The notes under the pieces are model-generated. The model ran no database searches. It was not told where the DNA came from and saw nothing but the letters and a program-made list of their open reading frames with translations. Position numbers and translations under genes: made by a program. Positions 1 through 8,794 of a stretch of DNA of 64,000 nt are shown here, one piece after another. Numbering within the stretch: the stretch's first letter is position 1; each line of letters begins with the position of its first letter. The stretch spans positions 1-64,000 of the forward strand of contig CAYMVO010000004.1 in the NCBI GenBank assembly GCA_964393975.1, read 5' to 3'. This DNA comes from CALVNN01 sp964393975 (GTDB taxonomy: Bacteria; Bacillota; Clostridia; Christensenellales; UBA1242).

Positions 1-65
1 ATAGGACTCGAACCTATGACCGCCTGCTTGTAAGGCAGATGCTCTACCAACTGAGCTAAACTTCC
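1..65 (-). tRNA. tRNA-Val (UAC), 3' end cut by window
   Basis: Read on the minus strand, the sequence starts GGAAGTT TA GCTC and continues through a D-arm (GCTCAGTTGGTAGAGC), an anticodon stem-loop with loop CTTACAA and a T-arm (AGGTTCGAGTCCT). The anticodon is TAC, which reads GUA valine codons. The 3' acceptor strand lies outside the window, so an encoded CCA cannot be judged. Confidence 0.93.
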
Positions 66-93
66 ATAACAATCTTATTTCGATTACTCTAAT

Positions 94-122
94 AATATAT
101 CAAATAAAAATTTAATTGTCAA
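94..122 (-). promoter_or_regulatory. Promoter of tRNA-Val
   Basis: On the minus strand there is TTGACA, a 17-base spacer and TATATT, placed about 30 bases upstream of the mature tRNA 5' end. The -35 is a perfect sigma-A match. The stretch from here to the miniprotein at 354 is AT-rich with long A/T runs, and I see no other gene in it. Confidence 0.75.
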
Positions 123-353
123 CACTTTTTTAAAAAATTTTAAATTTTTTTTTAGATTTTTTTAAAAGATATCAAACAGTTAGTAAAATCAAGATTTTTT
201 GTACAAAAGCATTCATCAAAAGCGATCAAAATGTTTGATTTAGACAAAGTATTTTTAGCAATAATTAACAATAATAAAAATGTATTATATTTATATTTTA
301 ACAAATACTATTAATAGCAAGTAAAACCTTGCTAAAATTTATGGAGGTGAAAC

Positions 354-533
354 ATGTCTACAAATTCACAATCAAAAAACTCTACAAGGAGTACAAAGCG
401 CACTACTTCGCGCCCTACAAAATCATGTAGCGAAAGAAATTCAAAAGCGTGCAGTAACAAGGCGTGCGGTTCTCGCTGTGCGACCTCAAGAGCTTGCTCA
501 CGCGCAAAGACACAATCTTGTACAACTAAATAG
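354..533 (+). CDS. Small cysteine-rich, Ser/Thr/Arg/Lys-rich protein (59 aa)
   Basis: A 59-residue frame starts at ATG 354, directly behind an excellent ribosome site (GGAGGTG, six bases before the ATG), and ends at TAG 531. The product begins MSTNSQSKNSTRST. It is almost free of hydrophobic residues, strongly basic and rich in Ser/Thr, and carries six cysteines (C25, C33, C38, C42, C48, C56) in its second half. It has no signal peptide or membrane segment. It is followed by a strong shared terminator. I do not recognise a family. The composition resembles protamine-like or spore/coat structural peptides, but that is inference only. There is no neighbouring modification enzyme that would mark it as a RiPP precursor. 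The opposite strand also carries an open frame here, but that frame lacks a ribosome site. Confidence 0.7.
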   Translation: MSTNSQSKNSTRSTKRTTSRPTKSCSERNSKACSNKACGSRCATSRACSRAKTQSCTTK

Positions 534-554
534 TTATTGATTTGAAGTTTCACA

Positions 555-603
555 AAAAAAGCACCTATTTAATGAGTATTAGACACAATAATAGGTGCTT
601 TTT
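555..603. terminator. Bidirectional terminator
   Basis: The arms GCACCTAT (561-568) and ATAGGTGC (591-598) form a perfect 8-bp stem flanked by A-runs on the left and T-runs on the right. It can therefore end the miniprotein gene on the plus strand and the J-domain gene on the minus strand. Confidence 0.85.
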
Positions 604-604
604 C

Positions 605-1063
605 TTATACAATAAAGAACACAATAATCAAAATAATAAATAAAGCACAAAAACCATATATAAAGTAATTTAGTAAAACCAAGTCTTTCGGCTTTTTCGT
701 CTCAATGACGCACTCAAATTTATCATCACTGCAAGTATTTTGCTCATTTAAAGATTTAGATTTACACAAAGATTTGATTTTATCAAAAAAATCTTTAAAA
801 ATATGCCTCTCATCCTCTTTGCTATCCGATGTTGACTCAGTATACTTATAATCACCAAACTCTCTATCTAAAACCTTTCGCTGTTCCTCATCACGCAAAA
901 CTTGATAAGCTTGATTTAACTCTTCAGTGATTTTCTTACAAACCTCCTCATCCCCTTGAAACACATCGGGATGGTACATTTTCAATTTTTTATAATAAGC
1001 TTTTCTTATTTGGTCCTTAGTCGCATTGGCGCTAATACCAATTACTTCATAATAGTTCTTCAT
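605..1063 (-). CDS. J-domain protein with C-terminal membrane anchor
   Basis: The first ~65 residues are a J domain of the DnaJ/Hsp40 type, with the diagnostic HPD tripeptide at residues 31-33 that stimulates the DnaK ATPase. There is no Gly/Phe region, zinc centre or C-terminal substrate domain, so this is not canonical DnaJ (which is about 375 aa). A charged linker follows, and the last ~22 residues form a hydrophobic helix (FALFIILIIVFFIV-like), suggesting a tail-anchored protein with the J domain in the cytoplasm. The likely role is recruiting DnaK to the membrane; the client is unknown. It lies downstream of uvrA but is separated from it by a terminator. Confidence 0.85.
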   Translation of the reverse strand: MKNYYEVIGISANATKDQIRKAYYKKLKMYHPDVFQGDEEVCKKITEELNQAYQVLRDEEQRKVLDREFGDYKYTESTSDSKEDERHIFKDFFDKIKSLCKSKSLNEQNTCSDDKFECVIETKKPKDLVLLNYFIYGFCALFIILIIVFFIV

Positions 1064-1077
1064 ATTTATAATATAAC

Positions 1078-1107
1078 AAAAAAGCCCAAATAAATCAAGG
1101 GGCTTTT
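1078..1107 (-). terminator. Terminator of uvrA
   Basis: On the minus strand the stem AAAGCCCC / GGGCTTTT begins within the uvrA stop codon region and is followed by a T-run. It closes the uvrA transcript immediately after the TAA. Confidence 0.75.
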
Positions 1108-3922
1108 ATTTGTTTATTAAAATTTTTTTCAAAAATTTACCAGTATACGACTTCTCACATTCGGCAATCTTTTCAGGGGTACCCGTGCAAACGACTTGCC
1201 CACCGCCATCACCACCTTCTGGTCCCAAATCAACAATATAATCTGCGACTTTTATAACATCCAAATTGTGCTCAATGACAACGACCGTATTGCCACCATC
1301 CACTAGTCTATTTAATATGGTAATCAATTTATCAACATCATAGGTGTGAAGACCAGTTGTAGGTTCATCCAAGACATATATAGTCTTGCCGGTACTGCGT
1401 TTTGCTAGTTCTGTAGCGAGTTTAACTCTTTGAGCTTCACCACCACTTAGCGTAGGTGCAGGTTGACCTAATTTGACATAACCTAGACCAACATCCAAAA
1501 TTGTTTTTAATTTTGAATAAATAGAAGGGATATTCTCAAAAAACGCACACGCCTCTTCTATAGTCATTTCTAGTACATCGTAGATACTCTTGCCCTTATA
1601 CTTGACTTCGAGCGTCTCAGTGTTATATCGCTTGCCGTGACACACGCTACAAGGCACATAAATATCAGGTAAAAAATACATCTCAATCTTTTTAACCCCA
1701 TCGCCATCACATTTATCGCATCTACCACCTTTCACATTAAAACTAAATCTACTAGCAGTATACCCTCTCTCTTTCGCGTCTTTTGTGCCGGCAAAAAGCT
1801 CTCTAATATTTGTAAAAACGCCCGTATAAGTCGCAGGATTACTCCTAGGTGTACGTCCTATAGGTGACTGGTCTATCTCAATGACTTTGTCAAAATTTTC
1901 TAGTCCAACAAACCCTTTACACTTGCCTAATGGCAAATTTGCGTGGTTTAAATTGTTAGCTAAAATAGGATACAAGACATCGGTCACAAGACTACTTTTA
2001 CCACTCCCGCTAACGCCCGTAACAACATTTAGCGCACCTATAGCAAAATCAACATCAACACTCTTTAAATTGTTTTGATACGCACCTAAAATCTTGAAAA
2101 AACCCTTTGGCGCACGCCTTTTAGTAGGGACATTTATTTTTCTTGCGCCACTAAGATATTGACCTGTGAGTGATTTTTCTTCTTTTATAATATCTTGCAA
2201 AGAACCACACGCCACCACTTCACCGCCGTGCTTACCCGCTTTTGGTCCTATATCAACGATAAAATCAGCTTCTCTTATGGTATCCTCATCATGCTCAACA
2301 ACTATCAACGTATTGCCAATATCTCTAAGTCTTTTCATAGTGTTTAGTAACTTTTCATTGTCTCTTTGGTGCAACCCAATACTAGGTTCGTCCAAAATGT
2401 AAATGACACCAGTAAGCCCGCTACCTATTTGCGTCGCAAGCCTAATTCGCTGTGACTCGCCACCACTAAGCGTTCCCGCTGTTCTAGAAAGTGTCAAGTA
2501 TCCGAGTCCGACATCGGTCAAAAATTTTAATCTAGCAAAAATCTCGTGCAAAATAGGTTCCGCAATAGAGCGTTTGTCATCCTCAATCACCAAATCTTCA
2601 AAAAATTTATTTAGGTCAGTAACACTAAGGTCACAAACTTCAGATATATTTTTATCACCGACTCGCACCGCCAGTGCCGTATCATTAAGCCTTCTTCCAC
2701 CGCAGACTTCGCAATTAGATTCGGTCATATAACGAGACAATTCTTCTTTTACGTACTCGCTCTTTGTTTCTCTATAACGCCTCTCAATATTTGGGATAAT
2801 TCCCTCATAAGCACCATTATAAACCCCGCTAAACTTTGCTCTACTATACTCCAAATCAAGCACTTCACCACCATTACCATACAGTAAAATATCTATAATA
2901 TTTTTTGGTAAATCTTTTACTGGTGTATCCAAACTAAAATCATATTTTTTAGCGAGTGCCTTAAAATACATATCCGATATACTACCGACATCTATATTCC
3001 ACCCAGATAACGTAAAAGCACCTTGATTGATACTGAGATCGCTTTTTGCTAGTAGTAAACGAGGATCTACCCTAAGCGTAAAACCCAACCCCAAACATTT
3101 AGAGCACGCACCAAAAGGATTATTAAAACTAAATAACCTTGGAGCCATTTCCTCTATACCAAACCCGCAATCAGGACAAGTAAAAATGGTAGAATATCTA
3201 TTTATCTCACCTTCACATTCCACATCCACAATGCCCTTTGCTAGTTCGAGTGCGGTCTCAACACTGTTTGCTAGTCTTGAGCGATCATCATTTATCACAA
3301 TACGATCAACAATCACGCTAATAGAAGATTTTTTATTTTTATCCAATTCAATTTCCTCATCAAGCGTATAAATGTTATCGTTTATTTTCACCCTAACAAA
3401 GCCGTCTTTTTGGAGTTCTTCAAGTAATTTTTTATGGGTACCTTTTTCCCCTCTAACAATCGGTGATTCTATCATAATTTTGCTACCAGTCGGCATTTTC
3501 ATCACCCTATTCACTATATCATCTAAAGTTTGTTGCGTGATAGGTTTGTGACATTTTGGACAATATGGGACGCCTATCCTCGCATACAAAAGTCTCAAAT
3601 AATCATATATTTCGGTCACAGTACCTACTGTGGAACGAGGATTATTGTTTGTGGTCTTTTGGTCAATGCTAATTGCAGGTGACAACCCCTCTATACTCTC
3701 AACATCTGGCTTTTGCGCTTGTCCTAAAAACTGTCTAGCATAAGACGATAAACTCTCTATATATCTCCTCTGCCCCTCCGCAAAAATGGTGTCAAAAGCA
3801 AGCGTACTCTTTCCGCTACCACTAACCCCGCTAAAAACTACAAGCTTATTTCTAGGAATGGTCAAGTCTATATTTTTAAGATTGTTCTCTTTTGCACCTT
3901 TAATAACTATTTTATCTAGCAT
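1106..3922 (-). CDS. uvrA: Excinuclease ABC subunit A
   Basis: UvrA is the damage-recognition ATPase of nucleotide excision repair; it loads UvrB onto lesions. The 938-residue product has the usual two ABC modules: Walker A GVSGSGKST near residue 32 and GVSGSGKSS near residue 640, each with an LSGGE signature (LSGGESQRIRLA, LSGGEAQRVKLA). It also has both zinc modules (CPDC...CSKC and CDKC...CSVC). I chose the ATG at 3922 (MLDKIVIKGAKENN), because AAGAGGTGAG lies just upstream and family members start there. The open frame extends 16 codons further without support. uvrB is in this window but about 48 kb away; uvrC is not seen. Confidence 0.97.
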   Translation of the reverse strand: MLDKIVIKGAKENNLKNIDLTIPRNKLVVFSGVSGSGKSTLAFDTIFAEGQRRYIESLSSYARQFLGQAQKPDVESIEGLSPAISIDQKTTNNNPRSTVGTVTEIYDYLRLLYARIGVPYCPKCHKPITQQTLDDIVNRVMKMPTGSKIMIESPIVRGEKGTHKKLLEELQKDGFVRVKINDNIYTLDEEIELDKNKKSSISVIVDRIVINDDRSRLANSVETALELAKGIVDVECEGEINRYSTIFTCPDCGFGIEEMAPRLFSFNNPFGACSKCLGLGFTLRVDPRLLLAKSDLSINQGAFTLSGWNIDVGSISDMYFKALAKKYDFSLDTPVKDLPKNIIDILLYGNGGEVLDLEYSRAKFSGVYNGAYEGIIPNIERRYRETKSEYVKEELSRYMTESNCEVCGGRRLNDTALAVRVGDKNISEVCDLSVTDLNKFFEDLVIEDDKRSIAEPILHEIFARLKFLTDVGLGYLTLSRTAGTLSGGESQRIRLATQIGSGLTGVIYILDEPSIGLHQRDNEKLLNTMKRLRDIGNTLIVVEHDEDTIREADFIVDIGPKAGKHGGEVVACGSLQDIIKEEKSLTGQYLSGARKINVPTKRRAPKGFFKILGAYQNNLKSVDVDFAIGALNVVTGVSGSGKSSLVTDVLYPILANNLNHANLPLGKCKGFVGLENFDKVIEIDQSPIGRTPRSNPATYTGVFTNIRELFAGTKDAKERGYTASRFSFNVKGGRCDKCDGDGVKKIEMYFLPDIYVPCSVCHGKRYNTETLEVKYKGKSIYDVLEMTIEEACAFFENIPSIYSKLKTILDVGLGYVKLGQPAPTLSGGEAQRVKLATELAKRSTGKTIYVLDEPTTGLHTYDVDKLITILNRLVDGGNTVVVIEHNLDVIKVADYIVDLGPEGGDGGGQVVCTGTPEKIAECEKSYTGKFLKKILINK

Positions 3923-3941
3923 ACACTCACCTCTTAAGATT

Positions 3942-3970
3942 ATTATATCACTAAAAAAATAATTTAACAA
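3942..3970 (-). promoter_or_regulatory. Promoter of uvrA
   Basis: TTGTTA, a 17-base spacer and TATAAT are read on the minus strand 20 bases before the uvrA start. No LexA/DinR box (GAAC-N4-GTTC type) is visible around it, although uvrA is often in the SOS regulon. Confidence 0.65.
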
Positions 3971-3979
3971 TTAATTTTA

Positions 3980-4005
3980 CAAAAAACACCCTATAAAAAG
4001 GGCAT
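3980..4005 (-). terminator. Terminator of the tandem-SSB gene
   Basis: On the minus strand ATGCCCT pairs with AGGGTGT (two G-U pairs) around a 6-base loop, followed by six T residues, five bases after the stop codon. Confidence 0.65.
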
Positions 4006-4009
4006 TGAT

Positions 4010-4672
4010 TTAGTAATTATTAAATTGTTCTTGTAAATCCTCAATTTCTAATATGCTTATATCACTTGCTATCTTATTAATACTGATTTCGTAAGCAACC
4101 TTAGTGACATCTTCACCATCATCAAGTCGTTTTTGATATTCACGACTTTGTATACGACCTGTAATCACAATTTTTTCACCCACATTTATATTTTTTAGAT
4201 ATCTAGCATTTCTACCCCACGCTATGCAGGGTAAATAATCGCTTTTATTGTACGCTCTATTGACCGCTAAAAGCAAGTCACATATCTCTCTATTAAATGG
4301 CGTCACTCTAAAAATTGGTGGCTTGCATACGTAACCTATCAATTCTATAACGTTAGGGTTATTACTATCGCTAGGTTCTACCAATTCTCTAACAAATACG
4401 GTCAACATCAATTTAGATTTATTTTCAAAAATTTTGTTATAACTTCTAAACTGACCTTTTATCGCAATAGTGTTACCAATGGCAAGGTCCTTCTCGGTCA
4501 ATAGTCTTTCACTTATTGTTATAGGAATCACATCCCTATGGCTACTGAGTCTAGGAACGGATAGCATAAGCTCATAAAACCCCTCACCGTAGACCTCGTG
4601 ACTAAATACAGGTTCGGAAATAACTTCTCCGCTAATATATACTTTGTTATTGCTTAAAAAATCGTAATTCAT
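4010..4672 (-). CDS. Tandem OB-fold single-stranded DNA-binding protein
   Basis: The 220-residue product contains two SSB-like OB folds in tandem: residues ~1-105 (NKVYISGEVISEP start) and ~108-200 (NVIELIGYVCKPP start, with IAWGRNARYLKN matching the SSB 'AWGKLAE' strand). This arrangement is known in Clostridia as an SSB-family protein separate from the ordinary SSB, which is encoded here at 17561. There is no acidic DDDLPF tip, so it probably does not recruit SSB partners in the usual way. The start at ATG 4672 follows AGGAGAAGATATT; the longer open frame is unsupported. It lies just downstream of the deacetylase gene, with a 22-base gap. Confidence 0.8.
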   Translation of the reverse strand: MNYDFLSNNKVYISGEVISEPVFSHEVYGEGFYELMLSVPRLSSHRDVIPITISERLLTEKDLAIGNTIAIKGQFRSYNKIFENKSKLMLTVFVRELVEPSDSNNPNVIELIGYVCKPPIFRVTPFNREICDLLLAVNRAYNKSDYLPCIAWGRNARYLKNINVGEKIVITGRIQSREYQKRLDDGEDVTKVAYEISINKIASDISILEIEDLQEQFNNY

Positions 4673-4694
4673 AATATCTTCTCCTAAAATGTTT

Positions 4695-5453
4695 TTAATT
4701 GTACCCAACACCAATTTTTACTTCTTTGACATCTTTAACTAATTCACTCACTTTTACAAAATTATAACCTTTATTTATAAGTGTAGTCAATATCAAACGA
4801 GTATTTTCCACTACGTGGTCGGCGTTGTTGTGGCATAAAATTATTGAGCCACAACCTACATTATTATTTACTCTTTGTATGACTTGCGAAGGCGAATATC
4901 CTTTCCAATCTAGAGTATCAACATCCCATTGTATACCTTTCATATTGAGTTTGTTCAACTCCTCAATTAGTTTGTTATCATAGGCTCCATAAGGCGGTCT
5001 AAAAAGCAATGGTGACTCACCGGTTAATTCTTTTATCTTGTCATTAGTAGAAGTAAGTTCTTGATTGATTTGGGCATTAGTTAATTTGGTCATATCGGGA
5101 TGATTGTACGAATGAGAACCTATTTCAAATCCACGCTCGTGAATGCTTTTAGTCACCTCGGGGTACTTATCCATCCAAAATCCTACCAAAAAGAAAGTCG
5201 CTTTTACATTGTACTCATCTAAAACATCCATTATTTGCTCAGTTTTATCAGCACCCCACGCTGCATCAAAAGTAATTGCTACGTCCTTTTTATCAGTATC
5301 CACTTTGTATATAGGATATAGTTTAGGGCTGTTTCCAAAATAGACTTGCGCCAAAGCACCCGTACCGTCAAATCGTATAGCTAGCATTGATCCGACTAGT
5401 AACATTAACACTAAAACTAGCACATAACTCTTTTTACAAACAACAAATTTCAT
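4695..5453 (-). CDS. Polysaccharide deacetylase, PdaB-like (sporulation type)
   Basis: This is a secreted or membrane-anchored NodB-fold carbohydrate esterase family 4 enzyme. An N-terminal hydrophobic segment (residues ~9-26) is a signal anchor. Motifs seen: TFDAAWG (Asp63), the metal-binding HSYNHP (His114, His118), RPPYG (152-156), the WDVDTLDW strand and the terminal ILCHN histidine. TFDAAWG in place of TFDDG is typical of the PdaB group, which in spore formers acts on spore-cortex or cell-wall peptidoglycan. The 252-aa length fits. The start follows AAAGGAG. It suggests the host can sporulate, but it is the only such marker here. Confidence 0.87.
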   Translation of the reverse strand: MKFVVCKKSYVLVLVLMLLVGSMLAIRFDGTGALAQVYFGNSPKLYPIYKVDTDKKDVAITFDAAWGADKTEQIMDVLDEYNVKATFFLVGFWMDKYPEVTKSIHERGFEIGSHSYNHPDMTKLTNAQINQELTSTNDKIKELTGESPLLFRPPYGAYDNKLIEELNKLNMKGIQWDVDTLDWKGYSPSQVIQRVNNNVGCGSIILCHNNADHVVENTRLILTTLINKGYNFVKVSELVKDVKEVKIGVGYN

Positions 5454-5636
5454 TTTAGCGACTCCTTTAGTTTAATACGCAAGCGTGCATAATGATATCA
5501 CTATTTTTAGGTTTAAATATACATTATTGTCAACTACTGTCATATTAAAGATTTATTATATTTTAAATTATGTTTATATCTTTATAGTTATGACTATTTA
5601 TAACAAAAAATTCTTTTTTGCATTTTATTAAGTATA

Positions 5637-6155
5637 CTATTTAGATTTATTATAAAATTTTTCGGTTCTTTCCGCGAACGTAACATCCTCTTTTTCGGTT
5701 CTTTTATAGATTTCAAAAATCCATTTTTGTTCCAAAAACGCTTCAAAAAAATCTATCTGCTTCAACCCTCTCATTTCTATCGCTTTACTAAACTCATTTA
5801 TTGCCACTTGTGAATGCCTAAGTATTGTCCTTATGCTTATATTTAAAAGATGACTCAATTGCTCATTTGATATATTATTTATGTATTTTAATACCAAAAG
5901 TTTAGCGTAATATTTATCAATTTGAGCTAAAATATCATCTACCAATTTTTGCGTCCTCACTAAAACTTTTTTCTTTTCTATAAGACTAAGCAGTTTATCC
6001 GCTATCATTTTTGTGTTATTAAACAATGTATCATACGAACTAGCACAATAGCTAGAATTTATTATTTTATCAAAAGCTCTATCAATTGAGCCTATTGCTT
6101 TATCCAACATACCGTAACTTTTGAGTAAAGTTTTACTCCACAAATCAAACTTCAT
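5637..6155 (-). CDS. HTH protein resembling sigma-70 region 4 / ArpU-type regulators
   Basis: A 172-residue protein whose central part, KYYAKLLVLKYINNISNEQ then a helix ending RTILRHSQVAINE, looks like a sigma region 4 helix-turn-helix of the kind found in phage late-gene regulators and DUF1492-type proteins. The rest is helical and unrecognised. The start at ATG 6155 is chosen because GGAGGATTA sits directly upstream. It has its own promoter and is divergent from the large surface protein at 6372. It could be a domesticated phage regulator, but no phage genes adjoin it. Confidence 0.6.
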   Translation of the reverse strand: MKFDLWSKTLLKSYGMLDKAIGSIDRAFDKIINSSYCASSYDTLFNNTKMIADKLLSLIEKKKVLVRTQKLVDDILAQIDKYYAKLLVLKYINNISNEQLSHLLNISIRTILRHSQVAINEFSKAIEMRGLKQIDFFEAFLEQKWIFEIYKRTEKEDVTFAERTEKFYNKSK

Positions 6156-6241
6156 TAATCCTCCAAAGATTTTCAAAACCAACAAAACATAACTAAAAAA
6201 CATTATGCCATCATAAAATTTATGGTATTATTTTTGAACCT

Positions 6242-6271
6242 AGTTTACAATATAAAAAAACTAAGTGTCAA
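6242..6271 (-). promoter_or_regulatory. Promoter of the HTH gene
   Basis: TTGACA and TAAACT with an 18-base spacer on the minus strand, about 85 bases upstream of the start codon. Confidence 0.55.
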
Positions 6272-6312
6272 GAAAGATGGTCAAACTTTAAAAAGTAAAA
6301 ATTCATCTTTGC

Positions 6313-6341
6313 TTGATTTTTTTCATTTTTTAATGTAGAAT
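6313..6341 (+). promoter_or_regulatory. Promoter of the propeller/SH3 surface protein
   Basis: TTGATT, a 17-base spacer and TAGAAT lie 30 bases before the ATG, with GGAG in the short leader. Confidence 0.65.
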
Positions 6342-6371
6342 ATATATATTTGAGGAAATACGGAGTTTTTT

Positions 6372-8735
6372 ATGAAGAAATTAGCGATTATTTTTTTGCT
6401 TTTTGCGAGCATTTTGATATGTCCAATTAAGGTTGATAGCATATATGCGGATACTGTTTGCGATGTCTTTTACAATATCCAATCACCAAAATTTTTATGC
6501 GGAAATGAAAATGAGTACTTTGTCTATCAAGATAATGGCGATTTGGTGCGTTATTCTAATGAACAATTCACCTCGTCGCATATAGAAAATATTTTAGATA
6601 TGTGCTACTTTAACAACAAACTTTATTATCTAAGTAGCAATACTGTTTACGACCTATCAGGCGTGGTAAAATCGTTTGATATAACTGTTTTAGGTTTTAC
6701 AGTGTCTAACGAAACAATTTTTGCTTTTAGCAAGACTGAAGTCTCAAATGGTGAATTAAAAAGAACTTTTACAAACATAAAGGATATTTGTGTATATGAA
6801 AACTACCTTTATGTAATAGACGGCAATACACTCAAAAAAGTAAGCTTGGACTTAACTAGCAGTAGTGATTTAAAGACTATTAGTCACAAAACCGACTCAT
6901 CTTTTAAATTGATGATAAAGGATAACAACTTTTATATATTAGAAGATGACACAATAAAAGTAATCAATACTGAAAGCACAAATCAAACCGTCTTATTGTC
7001 ACCTAGTCTTGTATTTGACCGTTCATTTATTAGCGGTGAAGTGTTTTTGATAGCTGATGCAACGCTAAATGATGACTATATGCTCGTTGCCGACAAAAAG
7101 ACGGGTTCAATACAAAAATTTAAAATAAGTGGAAACGAATTAGTTTTTGATAAATTACTTGTAGCGAGTCAAGGCGCCGACAATAATAGACTTTACTATC
7201 CTCAGTCATTTTGTATGAGTAGCAAGGGCGTAATTGTCGCCGATACGGGTAACAATAGAATAATGCTAAAATCTAACAATACAAAGTTGATTGACGCCAC
7301 CGCCCCTACCATAGTAACTTCAGACAACAACAACTCGGTCTTTGCGCTCACTAGTAATGAGATTGTAAACATAGACCTAAATAATAATAAAACAACTACT
7401 ATCACAAAACCCGAAAATGTGATGGACCTTAAAAGTAATCAAGTAAACGACTTATATGCTTTGACTGAAACTGGTTTGTTGCAATATGTGGAGGACAACT
7501 GGACATTAATCTTTGAAACGACAAATGCGTTATCACTGCAATGTGATGCTAGCGGGCAATATATTTATTTACAATACGCTAATGGGATAAAGAGTCTCAA
7601 CTTGAGTACAAAACAATTAGAAGATTGTTATACTAGTGACAAGATTATAGATTTTGCACTTGATTACAAAAATAACATATATACGCTAGAAGATATGTGT
7701 ATAAACAAAATAAACGAACAAGCCATTACAAAATCTATCACACTAGACAAAAACTATTCAAAAATGTTAATATGTTTAAATAACGGCGATATTGATTTAC
7801 TAGACACTGAGATTTGCACAATAAAACACATACAAAACAATGACTTTGCGGATAATTTATCAAATTTCAAAAATGATTTAAGCTATTTTAGTGACACGCG
7901 CCTCACCACTCCATGCGAGGTCGCCGTATTAAAATCTACTAATCAAGTTTATAAATATCCATTTAATATTTCGCCACTATTTAGTCTTAACAAAAATGAT
8001 AAAGTCATCGTGTTAAACAAAGAATGTGCGGAAAACTCTAAATTTGCTTATTGTATTATAAATTCTTTTGGAGGAAAAAACACATTAGGGTACATAGAGA
8101 CGACCGCACTAGATTTCACTCTTGAAGATATCATACCTTCTTTTGCAAAAGTGAAAGTTATCACCGCTTTGGCATACATATACAAATATCCCACCTCGTT
8201 AGAAACAGACGGTGTAAGCAATACATATCAAACGCTAGGATTTAACGATGTTGTAGATATATTGAGTTATAGCTACAATATAAAAGATAGTAATGGTACT
8301 AGTTTTTATTGTGTGAGACTAAATGACAACACTATAGGCTACATAAACACTCGTACCGCTATGAATAGCGAATTAGATGTCTATCAAAAATCTTTTCAAC
8401 CAAATGGTAAAGTAGAAAAATCTTTAGAAGAAGATAAAATTTATTGTTTTGATTATATTGACGGCGAATACATCAAGACCGAAAAACAACTCGCAAACGG
8501 ACAAAATATTTTTCTAAATGGCGAACCTAACACAGATAGTCAATATACAAAAGTAGTTTACTTAAACGATAAAAACGAACAAATAAGCACATATATAGAG
8601 ACAAAATATATATACTTAAATGATCTCACAAAGCACAAATTTATAGGTCTAATGCTACTCTTAGTTGCGTTAATAATGGGTGGAATAATAACCGCATTGA
8701 TACTAACATTAAAAAAGAAAAAGTCATTATCTTAA
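6372..8735 (+). CDS. Secreted membrane-anchored beta-propeller protein with two SH3-like domains
   Basis: A 787-residue surface protein. Residues 1-27 form a signal peptide. Residues ~30-510 contain many short repeats of propeller type, including one clear NHL-like unit (VADTGNNRIML). Two SH3-type-3 modules follow at ~520-590 and ~600-675, each with a 'xYKYP' strand (QVYKYPF, YIYKYPT) and a closing YI-x-T strand. A final membrane helix (~757-778) is followed by KKKK. The family role is unknown; SH3-like modules often bind peptidoglycan and propellers bind protein or sugar ligands, so a wall-associated binding function is inferred. It is a single-gene transcript with its own promoter and terminator. 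Confidence 0.75.
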   Translation: MKKLAIIFLLFASILICPIKVDSIYADTVCDVFYNIQSPKFLCGNENEYFVYQDNGDLVRYSNEQFTSSHIENILDMCYFNNKLYYLSSNTVYDLSGVVKSFDITVLGFTVSNETIFAFSKTEVSNGELKRTFTNIKDICVYENYLYVIDGNTLKKVSLDLTSSSDLKTISHKTDSSFKLMIKDNNFYILEDDTIKVINTESTNQTVLLSPSLVFDRSFISGEVFLIADATLNDDYMLVADKKTGSIQKFKISGNELVFDKLLVASQGADNNRLYYPQSFCMSSKGVIVADTGNNRIMLKSNNTKLIDATAPTIVTSDNNNSVFALTSNEIVNIDLNNNKTTTITKPENVMDLKSNQVNDLYALTETGLLQYVEDNWTLIFETTNALSLQCDASGQYIYLQYANGIKSLNLSTKQLEDCYTSDKIIDFALDYKNNIYTLEDMCINKINEQAITKSITLDKNYSKMLICLNNGDIDLLDTEICTIKHIQNNDFADNLSNFKNDLSYFSDTRLTTPCEVAVLKSTNQVYKYPFNISPLFSLNKNDKVIVLNKECAENSKFAYCIINSFGGKNTLGYIETTALDFTLEDIIPSFAKVKVITALAYIYKYPTSLETDGVSNTYQTLGFNDVVDILSYSYNIKDSNGTSFYCVRLNDNTIGYINTRTAMNSELDVYQKSFQPNGKVEKSLEEDKIYCFDYIDGEYIKTEKQLANGQNIFLNGEPNTDSQYTKVVYLNDKNEQISTYIETKYIYLNDLTKHKFIGLMLLLVALIMGGIITALILTLKKKKSLS

Positions 8736-8737
8736 TC

Positions 8738-8786
8738 AAAAAACCCCAAGTTTTTGGTTTAAAAAACCATCACTTGGAGTTTTTTA
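8738..8786 (+). terminator. Terminator of the surface-protein gene
   Basis: AAAACCCCAAGT pairs with ACTTGGAGTTTT (one mismatch), enclosing a second small hairpin (TTTGGTTT / AAAAACCA), and ends in a T-run. Confidence 0.8.
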
Positions 8787-8794
8787 TTTGTAAT

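Noticed and set aside
354..533. SCIFF/RiPP precursor peptide
   Set aside because: It has six cysteines, but the conserved SCIFF leader is absent and no radical-SAM maturase adjoins it.
332..553. 73-residue open frame on the minus strand opposite the cysteine-rich miniprotein
   Set aside because: It lacks a ribosome site and sits over a gene with a near-perfect GGAGGTG signal; its composition reflects the complementary strand.
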